From assembly GCA_002077045.2 (NCBI GenBank), contig KZ111140.1, positions 603,370-667,369 on the forward strand: 64,000 nucleotides of DNA, read 5' to 3'. The position numbers were made by a program, and so were the translations under genes. The stretch's first letter is position 1, and every line of letters begins with the position of its first letter. Under the pieces are notes generated by a model. That model was not told the DNA's origin and did no database searches. It was given only the letters and a program-made list of their open reading frames with translations. Below are positions 1-10,840 of the stretch, in pieces. Source of the DNA: Rachicladosporium sp. CCFEE 5018 (taxonomy: Eukaryota; Ascomycota; Dothideomycetes; Cladosporiales; Cladosporiaceae).

Positions 1-403
1 TGTTGCAGGTGTTGCTTTACCTCACACCACGATGATCCATACTGACCCGACTCGCTCAACTTTGACTGGTATAGCCTTGCGCATGTGCGCCCTGGGGACT
101 GGAACGTCGACAGTCACTCGTCCTCCCCTTCCACTCACCCTGATGTGTGCTCCGAACATCATCGTGGCAATAAGTCGTAAGCCTGGATCCAGTCGCAACT
201 CCGTAACGCGCTAGTGACCTAATCAAATGACCCCAGCGACCCTGCGGCCGCTTCGATGAATTCACCATGATGTTGTCGACGCTGCAGCTCTCCACGCGAA
301 ATAGGTAACAGCTGACACAACTGCTCATCCGCATTCTTGGCCGGAAACATTGCCTCGAGGCTTATCAGTCCGCCACGAGCGACTCAGTCCAGGGCAGATC
401 CCA
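1..403. other. Stretch without a supported gene
   Basis: This lies 3' of the ankyrin-like gene that ends at 404. Only short overlapping ORFs on both strands are present, and none shows a recognisable domain or codon pattern. It may hold the 3' UTR of the minus-strand gene. I see no RNA gene or repeat here. Confidence 0.5.
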
Positions 404-3400
404 TCATTCATTCCGCTCGGACCATATCCAGTCAGCCAATGCTTTGAAATGCATACTCTGGTCATATCGCAGTATCTCATCACATTCAGTTTCAAGATGC
501 ATTCGCAGACAGTCCAATTGTTTACCTGGTACTTCAAAGACGCTGTGTCCAAATCGCACAGGCAGTCTGATCGTTTGTAACAGCTCAAGAATGGCAAATT
601 CATGTAAGGTGCTCACGAAAATGATTAGCGTGTGCAGCAGATCTTCTGCGGAAAAGCAGAGATATCTACGATCAACCAAAGTGAAGCAGTCTCGGATCTC
701 TGGAGTCAGCAGGCTGAGGGAAGGTAGCGTGCAATGCTGGCTACTTGTCAGGGAGACAAGGAGCTCAAATCCAGTGCAGTTGTATATGGCCAGGGTCAAT
801 GCCAAGAGCAGCTTGTCGAGCACTTGACGATGCGCTTCAATCCGCGAAGCAAAACGCGCAGCCCGGCTAAGGAGCATCGTGCAACAATCGCCATTTGACA
901 GTGCTGCGCCTAGCGTGCGCCACACTGTCAATGGGAGTCCGGCAGTCACTGCGACGAGAACCTGTAACGTGTCAGGCCCCCATGTTGGTAGAAGGCCATC
1001 GAGCCGAGCTAGGGAGGCCAGAACTGTGACTCTCTCTCGGTCACACTCTGCTGCAGCCTCGATTTCGTGTAAGAGGCTCGCACGCACTGTTTGGCTCTCC
1101 ACTGGACTATGGTCAACGCTCACAAGTTCCTCGCGCATGATGTCGCCTACCTTCATTAGATGGCGCAGTTGTTCGCGATTCGCTTGGCCTACGTGTTTTG
1201 CCATCGCCTCCATGAAAACGTCTCGTAGCCGTGGACCTATGACAGCGTCTTCCTTGTGTTGTCGCGGTATCGATCGAGCAAGAACCATGTCGGCACTCGC
1301 GATCGCCATCTCCACGCCAAGATCGAACAGGCTGTGCGAAGGATCGGTCTCACTGACATGCTGGAGCACGTACATCATGCCGAACTGCTTCCACGCGAGG
1401 GAGTACGTCGTTCGTATCTCTCGGCGCTTGTGGTCTGTCAGGTGACCCCACGCCCTGCCGGCATCGTGTGACCGTGCGTGTGGTAAACGCAATGCTGATG
1501 TGACCTTAGTTTGAGCCGCGAAAATTTCCTCGACAAGTGCGCAGTTCGCCGGCGTCACGTCGTCCCATTCAATAGCGTCGCTGATGGCGAAGGTATACGT
1601 GACAGCTGCTGCATCGTTTGACGCCATGTGCCTGCGAAGCTGTGCTGTCAAGATGTCCGACATTCTGCGTCTTATTGTGGGATCGTGCCTGAGAATTGCT
1701 GTGATGTTGTAGAAGCCGTCGAACGGAAGGTTCTTGTACCTGAACAACTCCGTCAACATATTCGTCACTGCTGTCCAACGCCACCAATCAGTGGCATCAC
1801 TGAGCGTTATCAAAGCCTCGAGCCGCAGTGCATCCTTCTGAAGATACGCGTCTTTGAGCTTAGTGGCGAAGAGGCGATGTGAAGCTTCTGTGGCTATTGG
1901 TTTGGGCCGTAGATGTTGTCGTAGAAGCTTGGACACAGTCGTGGAGTGATGTGTTAAGGCTGAGGTGAATAGAGCTAGCCTGCCGCGTTCGCTGATGCCC
2001 AGCTTCTCAAAGTTGGCATGGAAGAGGCACTCCAACATGTGTAGATGGCACGTGATTACACTGTCCTCCAGCCTTGATTCTCTCAGAAGTCCGGCACGTT
2101 CCAGACAAAGAACGCTGAGCTCGTCTCTTGCCATGAGCGCACCCGCTGCAGCGGAGTTGCCTAGATAGATAGCGATGTCCAATACGGTATGAGCACCAGG
2201 GTAGCTACGCTGCAAGTCATCACTCAGACTGGAATTAACATCACATTCCCCCGTCGCAAGAATTTCCTCCAATCTGGCGGTTCTTTCGCCGACGACGCAA
2301 GCAAACATTTCCCCTCTCAACTTTTGTCGGTACAAATGCTGCATCTCGGTCCGACTGGCTTCTGTAAATTCCACGATCCTCTGGAGGGCATGGGGGCTGA
2401 CGTTGCCGTTATAGCCGCCGTGGACGATCAGACCGACCACTGCTGGATCGCCAAGCAAGAGAGCAAGGTCTAAAGCCGTCCAACTGCTACCATATTCCTG
2501 CTGGAGATGCTCATTCAGAGGACCATTGAGGTTGCATTTGTTGAGGGCCAGAATGTCCGCAAGCCTATCCACCTTGCTCTCCTGGACACAAACAAACATA
2601 TCCTCACGCAACTTCTGCGCTGGAATGATGGCAGCTATTGGGAATTCCCTGACGTGCCGCAAAGTAGCTCCGTCGACGTAGCCACACGTTTCAAGTAGAC
2701 TGTGCACCTCTGGATTACCGAGCCAGGAAGCCAGTTCTAGAGCAGTCTGCGCGCCAAGATATCTTTCTCGCAATTCCATGCTGACGGGATCATGAACACT
2801 ATATCTTCCCGTCGCAAGGATATCCCCGAGCTTGCTAGCTCTCCCATCTAGGATACAAGCTAACATTTCGTCTCGTAATCTGCGCTTCGTATTCAGCAAT
2901 GGACCGAGCTTCGACATCCTTTGCCGCAACTCAGTCATTATACCTCCGCGAGCATTGAGCAGCTCGACATCCACATCAGTAGCCATAGGTCCTGCCATAG
3001 TCGCAGACCATTGGGAGATGATACTCCGCGTCGAGGAACCCAAAGTCCTTCGTGAAGATGGCGCTAGGCACGAAGAGAGTGACAAGCGATCGGTTCTGAT
3101 AGACAGTGCATCGATTGCGTCCATCGGTCCGTGCGGGGTTTGTGCGGCGGATCGCACGTCGACCGCCTCAGCCGGTACGCTCAGTACATTGTCCAAAGTT
3201 GCGCCGGCACTAGCGATCATCACAGATCCGGCATCCTCCTTGTTGACGAAGGCATTATCGGCAGGAGACTGGGTGGCAGTGCCGTCGTCAACAGACACTA
3301 GTGACTCTTCACTTATAGCGTCCTCTGATGAAGTTGACAGAGAGCACAGTGATGGCAAACCTGTCCTGATAGAGCTCGTGTCCGTGGAGTCCGTCTGATC

Positions 3401-4282
3401 CTCTGAACGCTGTGTGGAGTTGTGTCGCAACTCTATCGTCGTGTTGTACGCACTTAGGGCCATATCTGTGGGGAGCCCTGCACTGGTGCAGGCGAGGCTT
3501 GTGTCCTCCTCAACAGAGTTGGTGGCACCAGCAAGCAATGCTGTGACGCAGTCGTTGTCCGCGCTCAACGGGAGCGTCTTTTCCGGACCGTCTGGAGGAC
3601 TCGACTCCACCAGATCGGCCATTACCTCCAGCCCCAAAGTGTCAGCACAAGGGCCCATCGGATGGTTATGCATCTCAGTCGATTTGAGCAGAAAACTAGA
3701 CATCTTGCTATGCGATTGATCGAACGTATATAACTTTGTGGGTGCAGAGGCCGTTGCAAGCGTATGACAGAAATCGACATCGCTCATTCCTCGTTCGCCA
3801 CGCACGATACATTCAACGAACCGCTTGTCATCTATGTCGTGGGTCAAATCAGGCGCCTTGTAAAAGTGGAATTGCGCTCCCATCGATTCAGACGCTGTCA
3901 ACGGCAAGCGGATTCCAAGGTCCGCCCGAATGACATCTGGACTGTCATGCGATGTCGAGTGATTCTGGTGGGACTTGCGCGTCTTGTGATGGGTGCTGCA
4001 CGAGCCTGAGATGCTCTCCACGGATCGTTTCCGTTTCGTGGATGGATACAGTGTTGCAGCATCATAGTCGATCGGCTCGATAGGTTCGTGTCTCTGGCGG
4101 ACTTCAAGCCCAGTCGTGGGATCTTCTACATGTGAAGCCTTTTGCTTGTGATAGATTCCACGTTTCTTTTCGCTGCACTTGTTGCATGTCTTGTATAATT
4201 TGCCCTTGCGCTCGAAGTCGGCTCGAGGAGACCAGCTGCCATGCATCGAGCAGAACTCCCGGTCCGTCGTTGAGATAGACAT
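404..4282 (-). CDS. Large protein with N-terminal Cys/His motif and three ankyrin-like repeats, function unknown
   Basis: A single 1292-aa ORF starting at an ATG at 4282. Residues 10-42 hold a conserved Cys/His cluster (FCSMHG, then KTCNKCSEKKRG) that could bind zinc. A long Ser/Thr-rich, probably disordered stretch follows to about residue 440. From about 468, 557 and 654 come three related modules of about 90 residues. Each opens with LR-x-[ED]-M, has an [ED]ILA core, then an ankyrin-like helix pair (TALELASWLGNPEV, TALDLALLLGDPAV, TVLDIAIYLGNSAA). The remaining 570 residues are helical and unrecognised. I cannot give a function; ankyrin-type modules suggest protein binding. Only its N-terminus is duplicated in copy B, so this is the one full-length gene. 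Confidence 0.8.
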   Translation of the reverse strand: MSISTTDREFCSMHGSWSPRADFERKGKLYKTCNKCSEKKRGIYHKQKASHVEDPTTGLEVRQRHEPIEPIDYDAATLYPSTKRKRSVESISGSCSTHHKTRKSHQNHSTSHDSPDVIRADLGIRLPLTASESMGAQFHFYKAPDLTHDIDDKRFVECIVRGERGMSDVDFCHTLATASAPTKLYTFDQSHSKMSSFLLKSTEMHNHPMGPCADTLGLEVMADLVESSPPDGPEKTLPLSADNDCVTALLAGATNSVEEDTSLACTSAGLPTDMALSAYNTTIELRHNSTQRSEDQTDSTDTSSIRTGLPSLCSLSTSSEDAISEESLVSVDDGTATQSPADNAFVNKEDAGSVMIASAGATLDNVLSVPAEAVDVRSAAQTPHGPMDAIDALSIRTDRLSLSSCLAPSSRRTLGSSTRSIISQWSATMAGPMATDVDVELLNARGGIMTELRQRMSKLGPLLNTKRRLRDEMLACILDGRASKLGDILATGRYSVHDPVSMELRERYLGAQTALELASWLGNPEVHSLLETCGYVDGATLRHVREFPIAAIIPAQKLREDMFVCVQESKVDRLADILALNKCNLNGPLNEHLQQEYGSSWTALDLALLLGDPAVVGLIVHGGYNGNVSPHALQRIVEFTEASRTEMQHLYRQKLRGEMFACVVGERTARLEEILATGECDVNSSLSDDLQRSYPGAHTVLDIAIYLGNSAAAGALMARDELSVLCLERAGLLRESRLEDSVITCHLHMLECLFHANFEKLGISERGRLALFTSALTHHSTTVSKLLRQHLRPKPIATEASHRLFATKLKDAYLQKDALRLEALITLSDATDWWRWTAVTNMLTELFRYKNLPFDGFYNITAILRHDPTIRRRMSDILTAQLRRHMASNDAAAVTYTFAISDAIEWDDVTPANCALVEEIFAAQTKVTSALRLPHARSHDAGRAWGHLTDHKRREIRTTYSLAWKQFGMMYVLQHVSETDPSHSLFDLGVEMAIASADMVLARSIPRQHKEDAVIGPRLRDVFMEAMAKHVGQANREQLRHLMKVGDIMREELVSVDHSPVESQTVRASLLHEIEAAAECDRERVTVLASLARLDGLLPTWGPDTLQVLVAVTAGLPLTVWRTLGAALSNGDCCTMLLSRAARFASRIEAHRQVLDKLLLALTLAIYNCTGFELLVSLTSSQHCTLPSLSLLTPEIRDCFTLVDRRYLCFSAEDLLHTLIIFVSTLHEFAILELLQTIRLPVRFGHSVFEVPGKQLDCLRMHLETECDEILRYDQSMHFKALADWIWSERNE

Positions 4283-5285
4283 GGTGACGTGCGATTTGGC
4301 GAAAAGTCAATGGTGTGGTCGAGATCATCTCCTGCACGGGACCAGCACCGTTGGACATATGTCCTGCAATTTCATCGGATGAAATATTGTGTGTCGAGAG
4401 TGCAGCAAGGCTGGGAGATGTTCAAGGCCTGGGCAGCTCAGCCACTGACAGCCAGGTTGTAGGTACATACCCCGGCAGGTACGATCTTGAAGCTAAACTC
4501 TATCCGGTTAGGAGGGGCCGCCACACGCAGGACGCCACACGCAGGACGCCCACGCGGTACGCCCACGCTGCAGCATCCCGACTACGTCCACACCTCGACG
4601 TGCTCAGTACGCAGCCCAGGGCACGTACTGAGCAAGACAGCCCTACCCTTAGCTAGCCATGATTTGACCATGCAGTATCAAAGGAGTGCCAGCGGGAGCG
4701 TAGGCCAGCCGTTCGGCCAGTCACGAGCCACGAGCCTTATAGAGCTGCAGTATTTTCGGGAGTGTCAAGCGCCTGGGCTCTACACTCAGAATTGTACCTG
4801 GCCTGAGCTTTCATCTTTACATATGCGTTCCGTAGCTTACTCGAAAGGCAGACTGCTGCAAGCCCTGAACCGGCAACCGGGGATCGCAACGGTCTCGGCG
4901 ATGAGGGTACCTGAACGTCAGAGTACATTTTGAATACCTGATAGGGCAGCATTCATAAGCCTTCCAAAATGTGCATCGATCTGCTGCTTGCTTCATGCTA
5001 CAGTATTGAGCCTCAGCATCGGGTAAGCAGATCAGCTGTGATCATCGATATGTTGTTCGAAAGGGACTTCGACCACCTTCGTGGCAGGGTCGGTCTACAG
5101 TAAGTTCATGCCTGTTTCCATGCCTGCACGCGGCGTTGACATCGGCCAGTATCCTCGGAATGCGATCCAGCCCAGAGCTCTCGCGGAAGTCTCCGGTCAA
5201 CTCAGTCCTGGATCGTCCGACTGCGCAGCCCAAGTCGTATCATAACAAGCTGCATCACAACACTGTGGATGTGACCTTGGTGCAG
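4283..5285. other. Intergenic region upstream of the ankyrin-like gene
   Basis: About 1 kb between the minus-strand ankyrin-like start and the small plus-strand exon at 5286. Parts are recognisable in copy B (43712-44706), including the GGCCGCC-CACGC block, but indels are frequent. A 14-bp unit, CCACACGCAGGACG, occurs twice in tandem at 4521-4548. An upstream exon of the 5286 gene may lie here but I could not fix it. Confidence 0.45.
4521..4548. repeat. 14-bp tandem repeat, two units
   Basis: The unit CCACACGCAGGACG is present twice, exactly. Copy B has a related but non-repeated block near 43970-44000, so the repeat arose after the duplication or was lost in B. Confidence 0.7.
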
Positions 5286-5612
5286 GCTCTCAAACCCCAG
5301 CTCATGGCCACTATGGCAGAGAGGTCACATCATCAAGTCGATACGTCGGGCATCCCCACTCTGGCCAGTTCGTGCATTCATTGCACGCATCCGGCAGTCA
5401 TTAAGCCCCAGCAAGGTTTAGGAGAAAATCTTGCGGCAACGAAAAGGTCCCCACCGGAGCAGGTCGACGTCGAGTTACAAGATATCGCAGGGAAATCGAA
5501 GGGGAGTCGGACTAAGAGGGCGTTTCGCAAGATCTTGCCACTCGCCGGCGCGACGGTCGGGTTGGCGAGTCTCGGGCTGCACATTGCTGAGCTCGTCGCA
5601 GCGCTCAGCTGA
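5286..5612 (+). CDS. Small conserved exon encoding a hydrophobic C-terminal helix (copy A), function unknown
   Basis: The frame is open from a GGTGCAG splice acceptor at 5285 to a TGA at 5610-5612 and encodes 108 residues. Copy B has an exon of exactly the same length after a CTGTGTAG acceptor (44707-45033). The most conserved part is the last 40 residues: a basic stretch GSRTKRAFRK, then a hydrophobic segment GLASLGLHIAELVAALS. That could be a membrane or amphipathic helix. A continuous ORF with an ATG at 5136 exists in copy A, but the same frame has a stop just before the acceptor in copy B. I therefore favour a spliced gene whose first exon is not identified. The opposite strand is also open, so strand choice is not certain. 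Confidence 0.42.
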   Translation, partial: ALKPQLMATMAERSHHQVDTSGIPTLASSCIHCTHPAVIKPQQGLGENLAATKRSPPEQVDVELQDIAGKSKGSRTKRAFRKILPLAGATVGLASLGLHIAELVAALS

Positions 5613-6196
5613 GCTTGAGTCGGCCGCTCGACGGAGGCGAGAACGAAGAGGTCCAATTGTTGGATGTCAGGTGATAAAAAAGTGGTCGTGAGTCTCGGCA
5701 TACGTCGTGAATAATGATCGTTACATGTATCGCCGTCGACTCAGACTCTGTCGTGTGATATTCGTGGAGAATTGTGGTAGTCGATCCGACCTGAATCAGA
5801 TCAGTGGTCATCATTTCCTCTCTGAAAGTCCCACTGGGGTTCATCCATGTACTACCAGATTTCGTATGAGAGCGTCCCCATTTGCTACGAAGTTAGTCTA
5901 CCAGAACGTAGGACGCAATGAACGCTATCTGGCTTGGATAGTTGGGGCGTGAGGATACCTGGTGTATACTTCCCTCTGCAGCGAGTGCGCGGCCGAAAAC
6001 TCCGATGCTAGCTAGAACGCTGTCAATGTGATCGTCCCTGATCAACGGCTCTCTTGAGACGTCTGATGCGTGCTGCGGTCCTCCACCAACATCCTCGCAG
6101 CATCAAATCGTGGCAACTTCCCAAGGACCAGTGATCACAGCCCTCTCGTGACCACACGAGTATCGTTTTATGACCATTCGGGACCACGCCCACACC
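5613..6196. other. Intergenic region between convergent 3' ends
   Basis: About 580 bp between the small plus-strand exon and the 3' end of the minus-strand Dcn1 gene. Short ORFs occur on both strands, but none is conserved in frame with copy B (45034-45607). No terminator-like or RNA structure stands out. Confidence 0.45.
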
Positions 6197-7397
6197 TCAT
6201 TCCACCTCCATGGCCTCCCCGCCACTCCTCTTCTTGTTCTTGACCCACTCCACGAACTCATCGATCACGCTCGGCCAACTGCTCTCCTCGTTCCAGAACC
6301 CCAGATCTTCGTCCTTCAGCGTCTCTTCCGCGAACGTCAGAGTCTGCCGCCACAGATCCTTGTTTACAGCCTTCTTCCATTCCGACTCCAGGTACTCCAG
6401 CCACCACTCCAGCCACGGCGAGTTCCTCGTCTCCCACTTAAGCCCTGCATCCGAGAAGAGCACTCTCCAGAACGCCGCCGCCTGATCGAAGTCCATCGCC
6501 TTCTTTCGGTCCTCTAGCAGAAGCTGGAACGTATGGTTGTACACCCTCTTGAACAGCGCCCGGTCCCTCGTCATCTCCGCCCGCTTACCCAGTATCACAT
6601 TCCGTATCTTCGGTAACGAGTCCGCGTTCACGTCTGAGAAGGCATCGGCAAAGCCCTGTCGTGTGATGACGCCGATCTGTGGGGATTGCACGGCTTCGAA
6701 GAATACTAGCGAACCGATGTCTTCGAGGTCTATACTAAGGGCCTGAAGGAGGTTGCCGGTGCCTTCGAGGTCAAGCTCGTCAGGTGAGTCGCGGGGAGAC
6801 GTGCGGTAGCTGTCAAAGATGCGGTCGAGCGATTTGCGGGCAGGATTTGCGGCAGCGTTAGAGGGATTGTTGAAGAAGCTGAATGACTGTCAATAAGGTG
6901 AATGTATTGGATATGACCGAGCAGGTACAGGACTCACGCATTGATCGCATTGCTTGAGTTCCAGTTGTGCTGCTTCAGCAGCTTGGTCGCAGCCGATGTA
7001 TTGGCATTCGTGACTGAGGTGAACTCGGCGATGGCAGCCTTCTGCTGAGATGTCGAAGGCGTTGGCATTGCTGCGCAGTCAGCACTATGAATGAGACACT
7101 ACGGAATCTATCGCATAGGCTTCCCAAAGACGAGCCAGCGAGGGCACAGCGTTGTATGTGTATGGTCACTGCAGTGAAGTTGATGTGGTTCCTTGGTTCA
7201 TCGAATGCCGCAGTACGCGATGTCATACAGAGATCTGATTGATAAGATCCGCCGAGGTGACGCTGACCAATGAGAGGGCAATATGACTTACCAGAGACCT
7301 CCGACCTCTTTATCTTCTTCGGCTTCCTCAGCGTAGTCGTCTCGGTGACGTGACCGATGCCGTTAAGCTCTGCTTGGTCCGACTTACGCTTCGGCAT
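6197..7397 (-). CDS. dcn1: DCN1-like scaffold for cullin neddylation (copy A)
   Basis: Three exons (7397-7292, 7070-6938, 6878-6197) join in frame to 271 aa. Exon 1 is a basic leader (MPKRKSDQAEL). Exon 2 encodes a UBA-like segment (SQQKAAIAEFTS, KLLKQHNWNSSNAINAFFNNP). Exon 3 encodes the PONY/cullin-binding domain, including RKSLDRIFDSY, LLEDRKKAMDFDQA, WWLEYLE and FWNEESSWPSVIDEFVEW. Dcn1 proteins help the E2 Ubc12 transfer Nedd8/Rub1 to cullins and so activate cullin-RING ubiquitin ligases. Donor sites are GTAAGT and GTGAGT. The length fits the family. Copy B has the same three exons of identical length, with mostly conservative replacements. Confidence 0.93.
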
Positions 7398-7823
7398 GGT
7401 GGTGTGTCTGAAGGAAGTGGATGTACCGAACTGCAGACCCCAGTGGCGGGTGGGTTGGTGACTTGACGGTCGTTCGTCTAGGCGATGGGTGTTGATAGCA
7501 AGCGGCGGACGTAAGTGATAGACTTCGTTCGGATAGAATTTTGCAGTGTCAAAGACGCAGTTTGTCCACGTGTACTAGTGAAAATGACAGTAAGAGTCAC
7601 CACCAGGCGTCGATCATCATGTGAAGGCACGGACACTATGGACTTCATTGTTGAGGGAAGGCACGTTACCTTATATTGACGAGCGACCATGACTGACTAT
7701 GCAAAGTCGAATTCGACGTGCCATCGTAGTAACTGTTATTCTACAACGGGACCATGTTAACCGAAGCAGAGCATACCTGATCAGAATTGATGGCTACTTC
7801 ATTCCCGGACTGACCAACCACGA
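7398..7823. other. Dcn1 promoter region
   Basis: About 430 bp between the Dcn1 start (minus strand) and the 3' end of the next minus-strand gene. It aligns well with 46809-47228 in copy B, including the GTGTACTAGTGAA and GGAAGGCACGTTACCTTATAT blocks. The region probably holds the Dcn1 promoter and the neighbour's 3' UTR. Confidence 0.45.
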
Positions 7824-8952
7824 CTACTCCTGGCCATTCTCGACCTCAGCTGGACGAGCTTCCTTGGTGCCCTCGGACTCCGTGCCCTCGGACTCCTTTG
7901 AACCCTTGTTCGCCGTACTCTCCTCCTTCATTGCCTTAATCTGCTCAATTACCAGTTCTCTGATCCACGCCTTCATCTCAGCTTTGCTGTCTTCTACAGC
8001 GTCTTGCTCCACCTCAACAGGCTCCGCGACTTCAGCCTTCACATCTTCATGCGAAGTAGAGACCAGACCAATCCTCCCGACCCTTCGCTTACCCGCGACA
8101 GTGCTCCAGAACCCTACCATCTCTCGATTTGTAAGCTCAACCTCCTTTCTCACCCGCAGCTCGCCAATGGTAGGCGGAGTACGAGTGCGCGAGATACTCC
8201 CACCAGCCAGCCACCACAGCAGACGATGAGGTGTCGCATCGTCCGGCAGAACGCTCCTCGCTTTGGGAGGTAGCAGAGTCGTTCTCGCGCGTTTATTGGG
8301 TGCTTCACCGTCGCCACCACCTCGGAGGTGCACTGACTTGTCAGGCCGAAGGTGTTCACGACAACGTACTCGTCTTAGCTTTGCGTAGTCTCCAGACCTT
8401 ATGAGCATACTCCGCTGCTCGGCGGTCATGCGCGAGTCAATCCAGGCGGTTCTGGCCTCCTGGAATGACCGGCGGTGATTGAGCATAGGCGGTGGAGATG
8501 GTGGGCTTGGGGAGCGGCTTACACTGTAGCGCTCTCGCAGGCTGTCCCAGACGTCGTCCATTTGCCGCACTAGGCTTTCATCCTCGGCGGTTAGAACCTG
8601 ATGGTCTAGCGTCGTGATGAAGTGGTCAAGGTCCTTCCGTGACTGCCGTGTTACATGCCTCGCAATCAGATGCTCATCGTCGTTATACGGAGTCAGAATA
8701 GGCGTGGAGTCTAAACTATCGTCAGTGGAGCCAAAGCAGAATCGCAGATGTTGGCACACCGTAGCCACGCGGATCGCAGATCATCTGGATATGCTTCTCC
8801 ATCTGCTGTCTTCCCGGTAGAGTTGGCTTACCGTGACTCCCACAGCAGCTTGACAGCGGCCAAAGTGCGCCGAGTATGCGCTCCCACAACGGTCGACCTC
8901 TGATGCGGGTCCTCGGATTGTTCGGATGGAAGACTGGCGTGTCGTCGGCCAT
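7824..8952 (-). CDS. Conserved protein of unknown function, intact copy A
   Basis: Two exons (8952-8760 and 8710-7824) with a 49-nt GT-AG intron give 359 aa in frame. Exon 1 carries RIRGRPLWERILGALWPL and a GKPTLPGRQQMEKHIQMICDP block. Exon 2 has DLDHFITTLDHQVLTAEDE, SFQEARTAWIDSRMT, a Gly/Arg patch and an acidic-basic helical C-terminus (WIRELVIEQIKAMKEES) that could form a coiled coil. I recognise no named domain. In copy B the same gene has a 2-nt difference in exon 1 that breaks the frame. I take A as the intact version because its frame is open from the ATG through the conserved block to the stop. Confidence 0.68.
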
Positions 8953-10840
8953 GTTTGCGCGGCTTTGGTGTAAACTCGAGTAGGCGTGTGCCGAAGTGGT
9001 TGCCGACAAGACGTGCCATGAATTTAAGTTATGTCACGTAGTTCCAGTATATTGACTAGGTTGTGCCCAGCATCACCGCGCCCGCTGTGGTTGTGGAATA
9101 GTACAGTGCGTTCTGTCAATGCGTGACGAGCACTACACTAGTGAGCAGTACATCAGACACTGTGGCCACCGTGAGTCCATCTTCGGAGTTCGGTTCAAAA
9201 CCGTACTGTCACCGCCAGACATATTCGTATCAGAGTCAAAGCGCGCCGTAGAGGCTGGTCTCCAGCACCTGTCCGTCAATTGGGGAGAATGTCGCTGGCG
9301 GTATGACCTGTCTCTACGAAGCTCCATTCCGAGGAACCGCCTGGCGTTTGCGTTGCCAGCTAGGCTAATGGCTTCCTACATGTCGAAGCGTCGTAGTTCT
9401 CTGGTCAATTGGCATCCTCCACACTGGCAAGTCTGTGGGAGTACGCACCAACTCCATGCCGACCTCATTAATCGATCAGGAATAGTGTTGGCCGCGAACA
9501 ATGGTGCTTCTCCCATGCGCGTCCTTCATACTCCGATTTGGTCTGATGTGCTTGAGGCGGTTTTGGATCCTTCCTAGGTAACGAGCGGGAATTTGGCTCA
9601 GAAACAAGACAGAGATGGAGATGTTGGTACTTACATTCTTCATCTCTCAAACCATGCACTTCACTTTCCACTTCATGCAGACTCACCAGGTTCATAGCCA
9701 CTTGCGACTCGAATTCGCCCTGGGACCGACAGCCGCAATGCCATAGCCTCATCTCAGGCACATCGATCCGCCACCTACCTCGACACCTCTCAGCTCATTC
9801 GAATCCCATATCGATTCACTATCGCCCTGCAAGATCGGTCTTGCAATAATGTGATGGGCCGTCCAGGAGTAGAGTCCGTCAACGTGGAGACCATATGGAC
9901 TGCCGTCATGCCAAGCATGTCCGCATGTCGCGGATGCCGGAGCACTGCCGCAAGATCGAGATGCCTCCGAAAGAGCACGCTCAACCGAGACGCTAGGACT
10001 CCGTGGGTCGCTCGATGATAGGTGAGGTCAGATACGCCGGGCCATGCGCCGCTGAAAGAAGTCGTGTCTCCTTGCCACAAGTTATGCTTCAGAAACACAG
10101 CATAAGGCTCTCCACAGACCTGTCTTATCCGGATGTTTGCGGCAACGGAACAATATGACATCGATGCTTTCTAGATGCGAGCGAGATGTGGGAACTGGAG
10201 GCATACCATGAGTTCCCAAGCCCTTCGCAGGTGCTTTGCCGGCCAAGCAATGCTCCGCTCTTGTCTTGACGTCGTCAAGAGATGCTTGGACAAAAGTCGC
10301 TCCAAGCGTCGAACGTTATCTCTGCGGTCCAATTAACATGCACCTCAGCTGACAGGGAGCCCTTCCAGCCCTGCGCCCGCGTGGTACTTGATGGTGGTGT
10401 CGGCGGGTCGCTCGCTAGGTGCTAGAGAAGAAAAACAAACCTTCCAGATTATCTCCTCTTTCCACATTTCTTCCATCATCACGAGTTCTCTGCAAGCGTT
10501 TCAGAGACGAGGAAGGCGCTATCTCGCAACCACGTCTTCACTACGACATCATCACGTGGAAGCAGGGTGTATCTAGCTTTATCTTACTTTGGACAACAGA
10601 GCTGCTATCTGATAGCATACCCGAGCTCCCCCCCGCCCTCATCGTGCATCGCGATTTCGAGTCTAGTCTTGCCACGACACCGAGCCACAGCGACAACTTC
10701 CGGCCCATCAGCAACATCCGCCAGCCCAGAGCAACATTCGCCATTCCTCAAGCAGGACCACTTGGCGACTGTGCCCGACGCCAGCCATAGCGACAAAACC
10801 GATTTGCCCGAAGCGACTCCCACCTGCACTCACACTCATC
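8953..10840. other. Long intergenic region with a conserved 200-nt block; permease promoter and 5' leader
   Basis: Roughly 1.9 kb between the unknown minus-strand gene and the permease. ORFs of 120-150 codons exist on both strands but none has a recognisable domain. A block at about 9855-10080 is well conserved with 49255-49480, surrounded by more diverged sequence. From about 10320 to 10840 similarity is again strong and pyrimidine-rich, which suits a permease promoter and 5' UTR. I do not call a gene here. Confidence 0.45.

Noticed and set aside
5136..5285. Upstream part of the 158-codon ORF in copy A as coding sequence
   Set aside because: The matching frame in copy B is closed just before 44707, and both copies have a splice acceptor at that point.
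9119..9577. 152-codon plus-strand ORF and its shorter counterpart near 48511
   Set aside because: The frames diverge by indels and replacements, length is not kept, and no domain is visible. It looks like chance open sequence in a GC-rich spacer.
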